Source: a virus. From it: a DNA stretch of 64,000 nucleotides. Positions 44,801 to 54,101 of this stretch are shown piece after piece. Both the position numbers and the translations under genes were made by a program. Numbering within the stretch: the first letter of the stretch is position 1; each line of letters opens with the position of its first letter. The stretch covers positions 1 to 64,000 of IMG/VR virus record IMGVR_UViG_3300043436_001797; one strand, 5' to 3'. The notes beneath the pieces are model-generated. The model searched no databases. It had not been told where the DNA came from and saw nothing but the letters and a program-made list of their open reading frames with translations.

Positions 44801-46537
44801 CAAACTGCAGGATGTCCTGGTGATGAAGTTACTTTATTAGACACAGGTTGCACATTTGCAACTAGCGTCACAAACATTCAAGTTTGCTACCCTGGATCAA
44901 CAGGTTGTATTTCTATAGGTCCCGGTACACTTTTAAACTCAAGTCTTCCTTTACCTTGTTCTATTGCATTCACAATACCTGTACCTTCACCAGCACCGTT
45001 TTATCCGGTTGATGTTCAAATTGTATTTGAAGGTTCGTCAGGAGTTTTAGAACAATTTGACTTTACAGTTGAAAATTGCGCTGACACAGAAAACAGTTTT
45101 GAACCTATTGGTTGTGCACTTCCTGGTGACGAAGTTACTTTTACTAATCCTAACTGCAACTTAGTAAGTCCAGATTTTAGTGAGCTGCTTGTAGGAGGAA
45201 TTAGTGCTGCAATAGTAAGTGTTAATAATACTCCTCCATGTTCTGTAACGTTCTTGATTCCTGATGAGACAAGTTCAGGTTTACAGGAAATACAGTTTAT
45301 AGACGATCTTGGTAACTTATTAGGTACTGAAGAATACTCTGTTGCCGCAGAAGGTGTTGGTTCTAATTACACTGTTACGTTTACTCCTCAAATTGACACT
45401 TGTCATAGAATATACTTCCGTACAACTCAAGAAGAGTATTGTTACTATCAAGCAGATGGACCTTTTGAAGTCGGTGTACCTGTAACAGTTACTATTGATT
45501 TGCAGGATTATGCTGAGTGTTTGGTTACTGTTCCACCGACTAGTTGTGATGATAATATAATAGTTACAGGTTACATACAACCATGCTGTACTAATGAAGA
45601 TGCTCTAGATAATAGAGTAGAAATGAACTGTGTACAGTATGCTGCAACAGATTGTGGACTATACTCTGTAGTATGTAACTCATCTAATTGCGGTACGTTT
45701 ACTAAATCAAACTGTTTTGCATCAGGTTGTACTGGAATAAACGATCTCACTGAATATGCATTTAGAGGTAATGCAGGGATACCTAGCAATACAGTATATG
45801 TATGTTCTGAAGGAAATGGTGTTCAAAACACTACTAATTCCACGTACACTATAACTAAGTTGTCCTCTGTTGTAGCTAAAGCTTATGGACTAAATATACT
45901 ACAAGCTTATCCTTTTCAACCTTCTACTATTTACTGGACAAATAATGCAAGTGTTGAATGGAATCCTGCCGGAACATGTTCTTTTGTCGGTGATCATGTA
46001 TATGTTCCAGAAAATACTACTACAGGTACTGTCTTAAGCGCAGTTATTTTAACAGTAGGGACTACATACGAGTTTACTTTTAGTATGTTTTCTAACTTAG
46101 CTAACATTATTAGTTTTACTTCCGGGCTAGGTAACACCGTTTCTGTATCAAGTCCTGGTGGATCTTATCCTCCTGTTGGAACAACTTATCAAATCACAGC
46201 AGGATCTACAGGAAGACTTTCGATTAGTATCCCTTCTGTAGGAAAAGGTACTTGTTTTCAGCTAACTGGATTAAGAGTAGTTCAAACAGGAATAAGAGCA
46301 ACATGCTGCACATGTTTCGGTGCTGAGGTTATCTTAGATTTACCTGAAGATGGACCTACTTCTATAGAAGTATACTATACTCAGTGTACTGATGATGGTC
46401 CCCAGATTGCAACAACTACACTAACAAATTCTGTAAATGTAATAAACTGCTGTACTTATGGTAGTGTGTTTCCTGTAAATAGGTTTGATGTAGATTATAT
46501 AACATCACTTGTCTACTTGATTAATTCAGGTTGTTGA
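38828..46537 (+). CDS. Giant adhesin with FISUMP-like, Ig-like and TIG-like domains
   Basis: A 2569-residue protein. Residues about 30-935 hold three FISUMP-like domains (WFAANLVGAE, KWVASNLVETL, then GWRVATQADF, KYRVPSNDDF, GWRVLTECDA), a fold frequent in Bacteroidota and Fibrobacter surface proteins. Residues about 1043-1899 are eight tandem Ig-like repeats of about 107 residues, each with a Cys near the start, PYxGxNGG in the middle and GTPxxxGxA before a final Cys. Residues about 1905-2170 hold three TIG-like modules that begin PGDEVT or similar. The end (about 2240-2569) is a Cys-rich tip. It is likely the longest appendage and a receptor binder. A terminator follows. Confidence 0.78.
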   Translation: MPICNNQYPTGGTPAPNPSVGTSGPNVSITSANVEIIYPTIIINNSTTGTQKQWFAANLVGAEVFTLNFLPSDINWFGTLRAASPADNGIGNTEAAVLNNTASAKLCESGFLYKPDCIQNINNWLASTAGVAAVGAGWRVATQADFEHLLEALDPLSDANSTFKLRNTSTSGNATINTQWLSTSTAPPAGVTLNYSGFNAFAAGARVITTATPQSGGSINFNGRFVAWWLGPSTPGGTDNQYNVTGFAKAFYKSVSIWNRGDQPQGATNPANSLKFNIAGSSTNPGLTSGTYISNDPNVGNSIRLVRDWVNPDCPDLTTSDALNPTLVAAGAYEPVTFDQTVYPSIWIGAQKWVASNLVETLAPGLTLVDDGTWKTLGDNYVPAYTYCNINTELLDCKQGYLFNYSAGVAINNYLVGQGINQKYRVPSNDDFNELVDYLGGASVAGGKLKSNTPTPTTYWDAPNTGADNSSGFSAIHNGVASVNNTPPIELEFTNCGPINRVGATYRSRDENSTFPGSSALIELTNSSDNSSIYEVQNYLGHAIRLVIPSIPVTIVFAGPGTGSATVTGVDSTITDTGTSGFVIRLRNGEDLTVIATPDSPYVTGSINVTDGVPSGVPQTTPIAGGLQVNGLSEAITVTITFTNPPAPASCNPCTFSQLNSGLTYGSVTVNSVCYPTLQIGSLEVTTYNLTVRDLSTFLFPGVPFITNAAGWVSAGSSSSAACTFTNFANNSLSNSTNENTCATGLLFNHHAIALINAYLSANNPGWRVLTECDAKHIKNRVSIDLSVGCPANGLGVGAINVGGNGLAGNASDECLQNDDFNPSGLGATLMSAGGTTDNAAANNDSGYTLVKTGYINDTGSFSGPVNSNIWTSTSADKQYANGSSTVYDGYAWRGFAADLGSGGETYIDHIPNLPSWGFALRLCQTIDTPYDFTGTHNVSLDTGVLVAGVPISGATSTIDYNNSYGTWRINKCRDIVNNVTATAGINDVAPGWDKLNGTTANPDTGQIVVRFSGIPAAPGTYTWYLPIGCDIIPITREIIPDPGSITDLICGAAASSLTGVLFEGDDASGITFTVSYTGGNGGDYAAQSILSTGVAGLTATLAAGSFASGSGTLTYTLSGTPADGGTASFALSFPGPNSTTVSCTVILDVEEVILITFLGCNSATYTPNTPPFYVSTPLNENISIAYAASNSGEYAGDTFASTGLTGLTLTLNPTTVTSSGSFTGTITGIAGQTGTAIFTICIGGYNGQGQFCCTLSVPIVEIPSGVEQLDCANAVFTGTVSFPGSYAAGNNITITIPYIGGNGGGYPYTAFSSTGITGLTMSAPAGNFAGSQTTPQNGTILFTVIGTPSGIGNAVFDIEIGGQTCQIELPVVELPGDANLNCGAATTSSQVLSGQSVNGITLSIPYTGGNGGTYDSQIIQSTPAGVTASLAPGTLAVGSGVLVLSLTGTMPAGFIPITFQFAFPVGSPACTITLTPPIEDGTADLDCNSLSVVGTITYPDPIPVNNPIILYINYTNSNGGSYPAATFTSALGGVLGLTATLEAGQFALGFGQLQLTVTGTPQSSGTAYFDITIGGTTCTFDIPVEPPIGDIDQLNCNPSSIAVTGTLVNGQVASGVTFTVPYAGSNGGTYPANTANSLSIVTGLTATLASGIFNEPNGTVTYTVTGTPLGSGPATFPITVANQSCTILLTVDPIPGTADLDCANATFSATPVQGFSTSVTGNIPYTNGNGGYYDTYTDTVDGLTLTINDGYFNNGSGSVPFTIQGIPTVSGTITFTNIQVGDQTCNLTITVSEPPPIIDDLLCDQAVITGSLVINEVASGVTITIPYEGSNGQPYPEDSSNSTGITGLTATTPAGVLTDPTGELIYTVTGTPTTSGVATFTITIGTQTCVISIPVSPPNFFGPEEPSPCEEVTYTDPGCEVLTDTCTILFNGTEVVYTTISTTDPCQVSFQVPCDAPPNEVAIVTFLDCEDNIITTEELPIGDKLPSYLSQTAGCPGDEVTLLDTGCTFATSVTNIQVCYPGSTGCISIGPGTLLNSSLPLPCSIAFTIPVPSPAPFYPVDVQIVFEGSSGVLEQFDFTVENCADTENSFEPIGCALPGDEVTFTNPNCNLVSPDFSELLVGGISAAIVSVNNTPPCSVTFLIPDETSSGLQEIQFIDDLGNLLGTEEYSVAAEGVGSNYTVTFTPQIDTCHRIYFRTTQEEYCYYQADGPFEVGVPVTVTIDLQDYAECLVTVPPTSCDDNIIVTGYIQPCCTNEDALDNRVEMNCVQYAATDCGLYSVVCNSSNCGTFTKSNCFASGCTGINDLTEYAFRGNAGIPSNTVYVCSEGNGVQNTTNSTYTITKLSSVVAKAYGLNILQAYPFQPSTIYWTNNASVEWNPAGTCSFVGDHVYVPENTTTGTVLSAVILTVGTTYEFTFSMFSNLANIISFTSGLGNTVSVSSPGGSYPPVGTTYQITAGSTGRLSISIPSVGKGTCFQLTGLRVVQTGIRATCCTCFGAEVILDLPEDGPTSIEVYYTQCTDDGPQIATTTLTNSVNVINCCTYGSVFPVNRFDVDYITSLVYLINSGC
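41956..44525 (+). repeat. Eight tandem Ig-like repeats inside the giant adhesin
   Basis: The repeats average about 320 bp. They are recognised at protein level: LDC or LNC start, GNGGxY, STGxxGLT, GTPxxxGxAxF and IGGQTC. At DNA level they are diverged, so the array arose by old duplications rather than recent slippage. Confidence 0.75.
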
Positions 46538-46584
46538 TAATACTGAGTCTAGCTTTTGTTGGTTTAAGCAAGACTGCTACAAAG

Positions 46585-46610
46585 AGCCTTGGGTAAAACC
46601 GAGGCTTTTT
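46585..46610 (+). terminator. Terminator after giant adhesin
   Basis: AGCCTTGG pairs with CCGAGGCT (one G-T pair) over a 6-nt loop, then TTTT. The next promoter box begins 3 nt after. Confidence 0.85.
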
Positions 46611-46612
46611 GG

Positions 46613-46620
46613 TATATTTG
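46613..46620 (+). promoter_or_regulatory. Promoter of the ring/hub/cargo unit
   Basis: TATATTTG matches TAnnTTTG, 36 nt before the ATG at 46656. It forms a terminator-promoter pair like that after the capsid gene. Confidence 0.65.
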
Positions 46621-46655
46621 TTTTTATAATCGACTAAAATTTACTAAATTATATT

Positions 46656-47249
46656 ATGATGAGGAACTTTAGAAAACCGGATCTTGCTGCTCCCCGATTC
46701 AGACCAAAAGCTTTCAATGTTCTAAATAAAGAACTCTGGAAAGAATTTAAGGAGAAGTACCCGAAGTATAAAGATCTTACTTACATGGACTTCAAGAAGA
46801 TTATAAAGCTAAGTAACCAGAAGTTCTGGGAAAAGGTAATCTCTTATAGAGATGGTGTTGAGTTACCTGAGAGTCTAGGTTTTATTTTTATAGGTACGTG
46901 TACATCTCAGAACCCTAAAAGAAAAAACATAAACTATGGTAAATCAATCAAGTACGGGTTTGAGGTAAGCAACAACAATCTTATTTCTGACGGAAAGCTA
47001 GCTAAGATTTTTTATACAAACTACGCGGTTAAGTATAAAGTTAGAGATAGAGAGATCTGGACGTTTACTCCTTGTAGATCTTTTAAGAGACAGGTTGCTA
47101 AGACATATCCAGAAAACTGGGAAAAGTATATTGAGGTTCCGGATAATCTTAAGATATCCAGATTGTATAATGAACTGATTTCTAAAGACGTAGAAAAGAA
47201 AGAAGTCTCATCAGCAATTATAAACTATAACGAATTTGATTTAAGCTAA
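46656..47249 (+). CDS. Unknown protein before ring genes
   Basis: A 197-residue basic protein. ELWKEFKEKYPKYKDLTYMDF and FWEKVISYRDGVELPESLGF look like conserved helices. From memory a similar gene precedes ring genes in crAss-like phages, where it is a virion or assembly protein. It overlaps the next start by 1 nt. Confidence 0.6.
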   Translation: MMRNFRKPDLAAPRFRPKAFNVLNKELWKEFKEKYPKYKDLTYMDFKKIIKLSNQKFWEKVISYRDGVELPESLGFIFIGTCTSQNPKRKNINYGKSIKYGFEVSNNNLISDGKLAKIFYTNYAVKYKVRDREIWTFTPCRSFKRQVAKTYPENWEKYIEVPDNLKISRLYNELISKDVEKKEVSSAIINYNEFDLS

Positions 47250-47923
47250 TGACTACAATAGGAGAGAGCATATCAAGGGTTAGAAACTTGGTAAAAGCAG
47301 CAAAGCAGGATGCTTTTATGACTGATAGATTTATCTACAGTCTTATTGTAAAGTATGCTAAGTTGTTGATTAAGAGACAAGACGCTCTTAATGTAAGACT
47401 TAAGTTCGCAAGTCTTTTTAGAACTCTCCCTTGTGTAGAGTTAATTGAGACCGACAGAGTTGAAGCTTGTTGCGGAAGCTTACCTGACACTTGTAAGGTA
47501 ATGCGCACTAAGGAAAAGATTCCAGTACCTTTTGAGGGAGCTTATGGTGCTTTTATTAGAACGGTCTCATCTATAGACGGATCAGTTGAGGTTTACAGAA
47601 CTCAACCCGCTCAATTTACATCTATGACTAAGACTACTGCTTTTAAGTACAACAAGCAGAAGTACTACTGGTATATGAATGGTTATTTATATCTACCGAA
47701 CATTGAGTGGGAAAGCATTTTGCTAGAAGGGATATTTGAACAAGACATTGCAATATTTACATGTGCTGCTGACGGTATTTGTAAAATACGCCAGAATGAT
47801 ATCTTAGGTATTCCTGATGACTTGTTTGCTGAGATTGAGCAACAGGTTATGTCGCAGTTGTTGGGTACTGCACAACTTCCAACGGATATTAATATTTCTG
47901 ATAAACAAAACGTTCTAAGATAA
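47249..47923 (+). CDS. Ring/tail adaptor protein candidate 1
   Basis: A 224-residue protein with an N-terminal helical half (ISRVRNLVKAAKQDAFMTDRFIYSLIVKYAKLLI) and a C-terminal beta/helix part, the general form of phage connector rings. It is coupled by TAATG to both sides. It resembles in outline the 234-residue candidate at 29190. Inference from shape and order. Confidence 0.6.
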   Translation: MTTIGESISRVRNLVKAAKQDAFMTDRFIYSLIVKYAKLLIKRQDALNVRLKFASLFRTLPCVELIETDRVEACCGSLPDTCKVMRTKEKIPVPFEGAYGAFIRTVSSIDGSVEVYRTQPAQFTSMTKTTAFKYNKQKYYWYMNGYLYLPNIEWESILLEGIFEQDIAIFTCAADGICKIRQNDILGIPDDLFAEIEQQVMSQLLGTAQLPTDINISDKQNVLR

Positions 47924-48837
47924 TGGATTACAACTACACCCTGAAATACAGGACCTTTGATTCTCTTCTTGAGGATGTTAAGATGGATCTTAGAAACTTG
48001 TCAGCTGATACAAGTATTGAACCCGGACAACTTATCAAAGTAGCGCGTAAGTGTAACTACGATTTGGGTCTTCGTATTCAAAGAAGTAGAGAGACTGTTC
48101 TTGAGATAGAAAAAGGTAAAGCTCGTCTACCTGAAGATTTTCAGGTAATGAACTTTGCTCTTATGTGCGGTAACTATGTTGTAGTAGAAGTTCCCCCACA
48201 GGGAACTAACGTTCAAGAAGTCACTCCAGGATATAGACCTTGGATAGATGCTAACCTTTGTTCTGATGTAAATGGAACGTGTCCGGAAACAACTTGTATG
48301 ACTGAATGCAATCAGTCGTATAAGCTTATCCAGATGGTAAACTCAGTACGTAGAGAATATACTACTTTCTCTCCTATCACTTTTAGAAGCTCTCAGTTTA
48401 TAGATGTTGATTGTCCAAACACCTGTTCACCTCGTTGGCAGAACAGAGATGAAGCGTACATCAAAGATGGTTGGGTGTTTACAAACTTTACTGACGGACA
48501 TGTGTACATTAACTATCAAGCAGATATGGTTGATGATGAAGGTAATCTTATAGTACCAGATCATCCCATGTTGAATGAATACTATGAATATTCTTTGAAG
48601 AAGAGAATACTAGAAAACCTTGTAATGGATAATGTAAACGTTACAGGTCAATATCAACTTGTATCTGCTGAACATAGAGTTGCTAGAAACGCAGCGTTTA
48701 GTATTGTGAATACTCCTAACTTCTCTGAGATGATGAAGGTGTGGGCGATGAACAGAAAAGCAATGTACTCTAAGTACTACAATATGTTTAAGAGCTACTA
48801 CTACCCTCTTAATTTACGAGTTAATAACGCTATTTAA
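47923..48837 (+). CDS. Ring/tail tubular protein candidate 2
   Basis: A 304-residue protein (LEDVKMDLRNLSADTSIEPGQLIKVARKCNYDLG at the start). The alternation of helical N-terminus, beta middle (VFTNFTDGHVYINYQ) and helical end (EYYEYSLKKRILENLV) is what tail tubular or gp4-like adaptors show. Directly precedes the giant hub-like gene. Inference. Confidence 0.6.
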   Translation: MDYNYTLKYRTFDSLLEDVKMDLRNLSADTSIEPGQLIKVARKCNYDLGLRIQRSRETVLEIEKGKARLPEDFQVMNFALMCGNYVVVEVPPQGTNVQEVTPGYRPWIDANLCSDVNGTCPETTCMTECNQSYKLIQMVNSVRREYTTFSPITFRSSQFIDVDCPNTCSPRWQNRDEAYIKDGWVFTNFTDGHVYINYQADMVDDEGNLIVPDHPMLNEYYEYSLKKRILENLVMDNVNVTGQYQLVSAEHRVARNAAFSIVNTPNFSEMMKVWAMNRKAMYSKYYNMFKSYYYPLNLRVNNAI

Positions 48838-48839
48838 TT

Positions 48840-51800
48840 ATGGCAAAGAAACAAGGTAATACTCCAGAATCTGGAATCAGTTCTAACTCAGGATCTTTTA
48901 CCAAAGGTCTTGTAAGAGACTTTGATGAAAACTTTGATCCCGAAAGTTCATGGCCATACGCACGTAACGCTTCAAACAATTCTAAAGAAGGTGATGTTGG
49001 TGTCTTAGGTAATGAACCATCAAACTCTGCATGCGGAGTTGCTCCCTACACAGTTATTGGTAGAATATTTTTATTCAATGCTTACTGGGCAATATTTTCT
49101 ACCGATGATAGCAACTCTGAAATAGGTGTGTATGATGAGTCCCTCTGTCAATATAGAACTGTAGTTAACCAAAAATGTCTAAACTTTAGGAAACTAAATC
49201 TAGTAACAGGGGTAGCTAAAGAAAACTTTGATTGTCAGTGGGCGGTTTATTTTGCTGATGGTAGAAATCCAGACAGATATATAAACATAGGTAACCCCGC
49301 ACTGTGGCCAGATACACCATACCTTGGTAATAACTATTATCAAAATAATGTACTGTGGCCAGGTGTACAGTGGATACAAGACTGTCAAATTATAAACAGT
49401 TGTACAATATGTGAAAATACCAACAGTTTAGATTGTGAAGAAATCAGAATCAATAAACTTGTTAATACCCCTTGTGTTAAAGTTAGCGCTAAAGAAGGTG
49501 GCGGTAACCTAGCTAATGGTTCTTATGTTGCTTTTATAGCATACTTAGAAAATGGTCAGAAGTATGGAGACTATACATCACCCTCTAACGTACAACCTAT
49601 ATTTGATCACGACAATCTTGGTGGTTCAATTACTGTAGAAGTATCTAATCTTGAAAATAAGTCTTTTACTGAGTTTGAACTAGTTATTGCTGCGACAGTA
49701 AATGGGCAAACTGTAGCAAGAAGAATAGGTCAATATGCTTGTTCCGATGGACCTGTATTGGTATATCTTGATAGTATAAACGACTCGTTACCTACGGTAC
49801 CTCTTGAGTTACTTCCTATAAGATCACCATTGTATGAAACATCAGATTCTATTTTTGAAACTGGAAGCTACCTTCTTAAAATAGGTCCTCGTACAACTTT
49901 TGATTTTAACTATCAACCACTGGCAAATCAAATTGAAGCTAAGTGGGCAATTGTAAGATATCCGTCAGATTATTACAAGAGTGTAGGTAGCAACACAGGT
50001 TATATGCGTGATGAGGTATATTCATTTTTTATAAGATGGATTTACGCAACAGGAGAAAAATCTAAGTCATATCATATTCCTGGAAAGATTGGAGATAGTA
50101 AGGATACTACACAATCTATAGGTATATACTCAGCAGAACTAGAATACGGTTTTGAAAAAGAAAATACAGCTACTATAACTAGTACGACTACATATTCTTT
50201 ATCAGATGGTGGTGTTGTAATAGCTGAAGGTACAATGGGTTACTGGCAATCTTCTGAAAAGTATCCAGATAGAAATCCTGAGGTTTGGAATTCTAGTTAT
50301 GATCCTAGAATATCAGGTACAAGTCAAACTACATGGGATCTTTGTAACCAACCTATCCGACATCATAAGATGCCGGAAGATGTTATTTCTAATGATTTAA
50401 AATATACAAGAGCTGTTATTTTAGATTCTGCTGGTAATATTGTTCCATCACCTAAGTACACTGGAGCTACTCACATTCAGATAGTTGGTGTAAAGTTTTC
50501 AAACATTAAACCTCCTGTTTATATAGACGATGATGGAAATACTAAGGTTATTCCTGGTATTGTTGGTTATGAGATTCTTCGTGGATCACGAACAGGAAAC
50601 AAGTCCATTATAGCAAAGGGTATTATAAACAATATGCGGAGCTATACTGATATTGATGATACAGAAGGTCTTTATGCAAACTATCCGTTTAATCCTGTAA
50701 AGGATATAAGTGGAACAATTGATCCTACACTATCAATTACTCCGGTTAATGGTAATGGTAGTAATTACACCCCTGTAACAGAATCACATGTAAAGAAAAA
50801 CTTTTTAACCTTTCATTCTCCGGACACTAGTTTCTATAAACCTTTCTTAGCTGTAAAAGAATTAAAACTTTATACAGAGTTAGGAAATCCTGGTAATGCA
50901 AAAGGAACATTTGAACCAGTACCCGGACATCCCAAGGAAAAACTTTTAAGCAATGTTTCATCTACAACAGCAATGATACTTGGTATAGCTGAAGCAATCT
51001 TTGCAATGAAAGGTGAAGAAGGATGGGAAGGAGAAGAATCAAGATCACTTAATATAGGTCTTGGTGGTACGATGGTTATGCCAACCCCAGGAGGAGTCTT
51101 TGGTGCACCTAGTTTGATGTATCCAACTTTCGGTGTACCTGGTGGTAATGTGTATGAAGGACTTAAACAAGCACAGGTGCTTGGACAAACAGGTCTCAGT
51201 GCATCAGCTCAAGGATTGACAGGTGGTTTAATGTCATTAGGTGGAGCGGGTATGGTGACAGGTAATAATGCTCAGTTATTTTACATGGGCGATAAACTTG
51301 CATCAAATGGGTACGCACTTGCAGGGGGATATATGGGACCTACAAGAAGAAGAATGCACAAAGAAGGTGTTATGTCAGGTCTTCCACTTATAGCAAATAT
51401 TTTTGCGGTTGTTCCTACATTGTATACACTAGCTACAAACGCAGCATCTAAAACAATTGACCTAATATATGCTTTTGTAAAAGCTCGTAGTTATGTCTAT
51501 AGATTTATTTCCCACGGGTTTTTACATAAAGACAATTTACCGCCAGCATCCAGAAGGCATTATATAAATGATGTCGCATATTTAAATGAAGGTTTTAATA
51601 TGTTTGGTGGGTATAAGATCAATAATATTAACAGATTTAAAACTACAGTATTAACTACCGCAAATGATGTGGCGTTACCTAACATTGTAGATAATACAGG
51701 TGTAAGCATTAGCAGAAATGTAAGTTCTAATGTTACAGCTGCTACAATGGATCCATCGCTTACAGGGAAACCGGCTAGTGCTCCTGTAGCAGAACTTATA

Positions 51801-54101
51801 AAAACTATATCTATAACAGCATCTTGTTTTTATGCTGGTTTAAAAATTAGATTTAGAAACCAATACGGACAATTAGATCAGATTAGACAAATACCTTTAC
51901 CATGTCCGCATATTGTTAATAACAATAAACCTATTCCGGATTCTGCTATTGATGCTCCAGTAGGGTCCACTGTTACTATATTTAATGCTAATTACTCAAC
52001 TGATGTTTTATTTGGAGGTGACACATATATAGGCAGATACACAGAAAAGAATACTTTCTTTTATTTCTATGATTGGTTATATGGTCAACCTGATGAAACC
52101 CCATTTAATTATAGGGCTAAGTACTTGGGTTTATATCCTCGTTACTTTGCAGACTTTAGTAGATATGATATAGATGGGTTAATACCCACAATGCTGCAAA
52201 AGTTTAATCAACCTAATACATGGGATACACCCGCTAATCAAGTTAACTTAGAACAGGAATCTACACCCGTAGGTTTACTAGGATTAGTACGTATGGCTTT
52301 TAATAATGTATTACCTAATTTAATTGGTAATGCAGATGATAATAGTTATAGCAGCGGCGATAATAAATTTTCATTTTCTATAAGAAGAGGTTTCATGTAT
52401 CTCTTTAGCTCAGGTGTAAGGGATTTCTTTGTAGAATCTGATATTAACGTAGACCAAAGAGACTGGGGTGAACTTGATGAACAAAAACACTTTGAGGTTC
52501 TTTCTGACCTTAAAACATTGTTTGATACTAGAATTATTAGATTTGGTAACTACTACAAGATTGACCCATCTATTTCAGTATCAAAGCTTTACTACAGTGT
52601 AGTATCTTGGGGTAACATGCAAGATAGAGACTATAATCCTATGGTATCTGCTCTATGTTATAAGTACTTACCTAACAGAGTTATCTACTCGTTACCTACA
52701 GTTCTTGAAGGAAAGAAAGATGGTTGGAGAATATTCTTACCAAACAACTATAGAGACTTTAAGTCTAAGGTTACTGCTATTAGACCTATAGGTAAGAACG
52801 GAGCATTGATGCTCTTTGATAGAGATAGTCCCGTACAGATTCAGGGTACCGAAACTCTTGAGTCTGATATGGGAACTAAGATTACAGTAGGTGATGGTGC
52901 ACTGTTTAATAAACCGTTACAAGCACTTACAAACACAGACCAATCTTATGAGTATGGATCTTGTCAAGATAAGTTTTCAATTCTAAATACACCAGCAGGT
53001 ATCTACTGGGTATCTCAGTCTCTCGGAAAAATATTTTCAATAGGAAGCGGACTAGAAGAGATATCTGCTTCTGGTATGCGTTGGTGGTTTAGTAAGTTTT
53101 TACCTTACAGAATACTAGAGGATTTTCCAAACTTTGAAGCTACAGATAATCCGGTAATTGGTGTAGGTTGTCAAGCTGTTTATGATAACGACTTCTTGAT
53201 GATTTACTTTACTAAGAAGGACTATGAGCTTAGAAAAGATTTACCTGCGGGAATCAGTCTTACATATGTTGGTGGTGTAGATTTTATCTTGAACACAGGT
53301 GGTTCTTCGGGATCTTCTGGAGATAAAAATAATACAAGACCTAATGCTGCTAAAATTAAGTTAGGAGATCCTAATTACTTTAACGATGTATCATGGACAA
53401 TATCATATGACCCTAAGTCAAAAGCTTGGATCTCTTTCCACGATTGGCATCCGACAATGATGATCCCTAGTAACCAGAACTTTATAACTATTAATGATAA
53501 TACTTTCTGGAGACATAATAGTCGCACTGATAGTTTCTGTAACTATTATGGGGTTGATTATCCATTCCAGGTAGAGTATGTGGTAGATACAGGACAGACA
53601 GTAAATACTTTAAAGAGTATAGAATACTTACTTGAGTCATATGTATACGATATAGATGGTATTGATAGATTCCAGCTTTTAGACTTTAACTTTGATGAAC
53701 TTATTGTATATAACTCTGAACAAGTTTCTGGACAACTTAATCTCAATATGGCACCTAAGGATAATCCTTTTGCTAGATTGAATTATCCTGCTGTAACTGG
53801 TGCGGGGATAAATATTATGTACGAGAAAGTAGAGCAGAAGTTTAGAGTAAATCAGTTCTGGGACGTTACTGCAAATAGAGGCGAGTATGATGTAAATATT
53901 CAAAGACCGATTTGGTTAACTGGATGGGATGGATATAAGCGATCTTTGAATCCTGCTAACTTGAATTATGCTAAGTCAGTATTTGAAAGAAAGAAGTTTA
54001 GACATTACTACAACAACGTTCTGTTTACCAGAAAGGTTTCGGGTAATGCTAAAATGCTAATGAAGATATCTAACAACAAAAACTTGCTGTCACCGCGATG
54101 A
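48840..54101 (+). CDS. Giant tail hub/muzzle-like protein
   Basis: A 1753-residue protein without membrane spans except a hydrophobic helix pair at about 835-880 (LPLIANIFAVVPTLYTLATN region). The start (KGLVRDFDENFDPESSWPYARNA) fits proteins that begin the beta-propeller hub of short-tailed phages; from memory crAss-like muzzle proteins open in the same way. A Gly-rich insert lies at about 720-830. The C-terminal 700 residues are mostly beta. It likely closes the tail and is the channel mouth. It overlaps the cargo gene by 4 nt. Confidence 0.65.
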   Translation: MAKKQGNTPESGISSNSGSFTKGLVRDFDENFDPESSWPYARNASNNSKEGDVGVLGNEPSNSACGVAPYTVIGRIFLFNAYWAIFSTDDSNSEIGVYDESLCQYRTVVNQKCLNFRKLNLVTGVAKENFDCQWAVYFADGRNPDRYINIGNPALWPDTPYLGNNYYQNNVLWPGVQWIQDCQIINSCTICENTNSLDCEEIRINKLVNTPCVKVSAKEGGGNLANGSYVAFIAYLENGQKYGDYTSPSNVQPIFDHDNLGGSITVEVSNLENKSFTEFELVIAATVNGQTVARRIGQYACSDGPVLVYLDSINDSLPTVPLELLPIRSPLYETSDSIFETGSYLLKIGPRTTFDFNYQPLANQIEAKWAIVRYPSDYYKSVGSNTGYMRDEVYSFFIRWIYATGEKSKSYHIPGKIGDSKDTTQSIGIYSAELEYGFEKENTATITSTTTYSLSDGGVVIAEGTMGYWQSSEKYPDRNPEVWNSSYDPRISGTSQTTWDLCNQPIRHHKMPEDVISNDLKYTRAVILDSAGNIVPSPKYTGATHIQIVGVKFSNIKPPVYIDDDGNTKVIPGIVGYEILRGSRTGNKSIIAKGIINNMRSYTDIDDTEGLYANYPFNPVKDISGTIDPTLSITPVNGNGSNYTPVTESHVKKNFLTFHSPDTSFYKPFLAVKELKLYTELGNPGNAKGTFEPVPGHPKEKLLSNVSSTTAMILGIAEAIFAMKGEEGWEGEESRSLNIGLGGTMVMPTPGGVFGAPSLMYPTFGVPGGNVYEGLKQAQVLGQTGLSASAQGLTGGLMSLGGAGMVTGNNAQLFYMGDKLASNGYALAGGYMGPTRRRMHKEGVMSGLPLIANIFAVVPTLYTLATNAASKTIDLIYAFVKARSYVYRFISHGFLHKDNLPPASRRHYINDVAYLNEGFNMFGGYKINNINRFKTTVLTTANDVALPNIVDNTGVSISRNVSSNVTAATMDPSLTGKPASAPVAELIKTISITASCFYAGLKIRFRNQYGQLDQIRQIPLPCPHIVNNNKPIPDSAIDAPVGSTVTIFNANYSTDVLFGGDTYIGRYTEKNTFFYFYDWLYGQPDETPFNYRAKYLGLYPRYFADFSRYDIDGLIPTMLQKFNQPNTWDTPANQVNLEQESTPVGLLGLVRMAFNNVLPNLIGNADDNSYSSGDNKFSFSIRRGFMYLFSSGVRDFFVESDINVDQRDWGELDEQKHFEVLSDLKTLFDTRIIRFGNYYKIDPSISVSKLYYSVVSWGNMQDRDYNPMVSALCYKYLPNRVIYSLPTVLEGKKDGWRIFLPNNYRDFKSKVTAIRPIGKNGALMLFDRDSPVQIQGTETLESDMGTKITVGDGALFNKPLQALTNTDQSYEYGSCQDKFSILNTPAGIYWVSQSLGKIFSIGSGLEEISASGMRWWFSKFLPYRILEDFPNFEATDNPVIGVGCQAVYDNDFLMIYFTKKDYELRKDLPAGISLTYVGGVDFILNTGGSSGSSGDKNNTRPNAAKIKLGDPNYFNDVSWTISYDPKSKAWISFHDWHPTMMIPSNQNFITINDNTFWRHNSRTDSFCNYYGVDYPFQVEYVVDTGQTVNTLKSIEYLLESYVYDIDGIDRFQLLDFNFDELIVYNSEQVSGQLNLNMAPKDNPFARLNYPAVTGAGINIMYEKVEQKFRVNQFWDVTANRGEYDVNIQRPIWLTGWDGYKRSLNPANLNYAKSVFERKKFRHYYNNVLFTRKVSGNAKMLMKISNNKNLLSPR

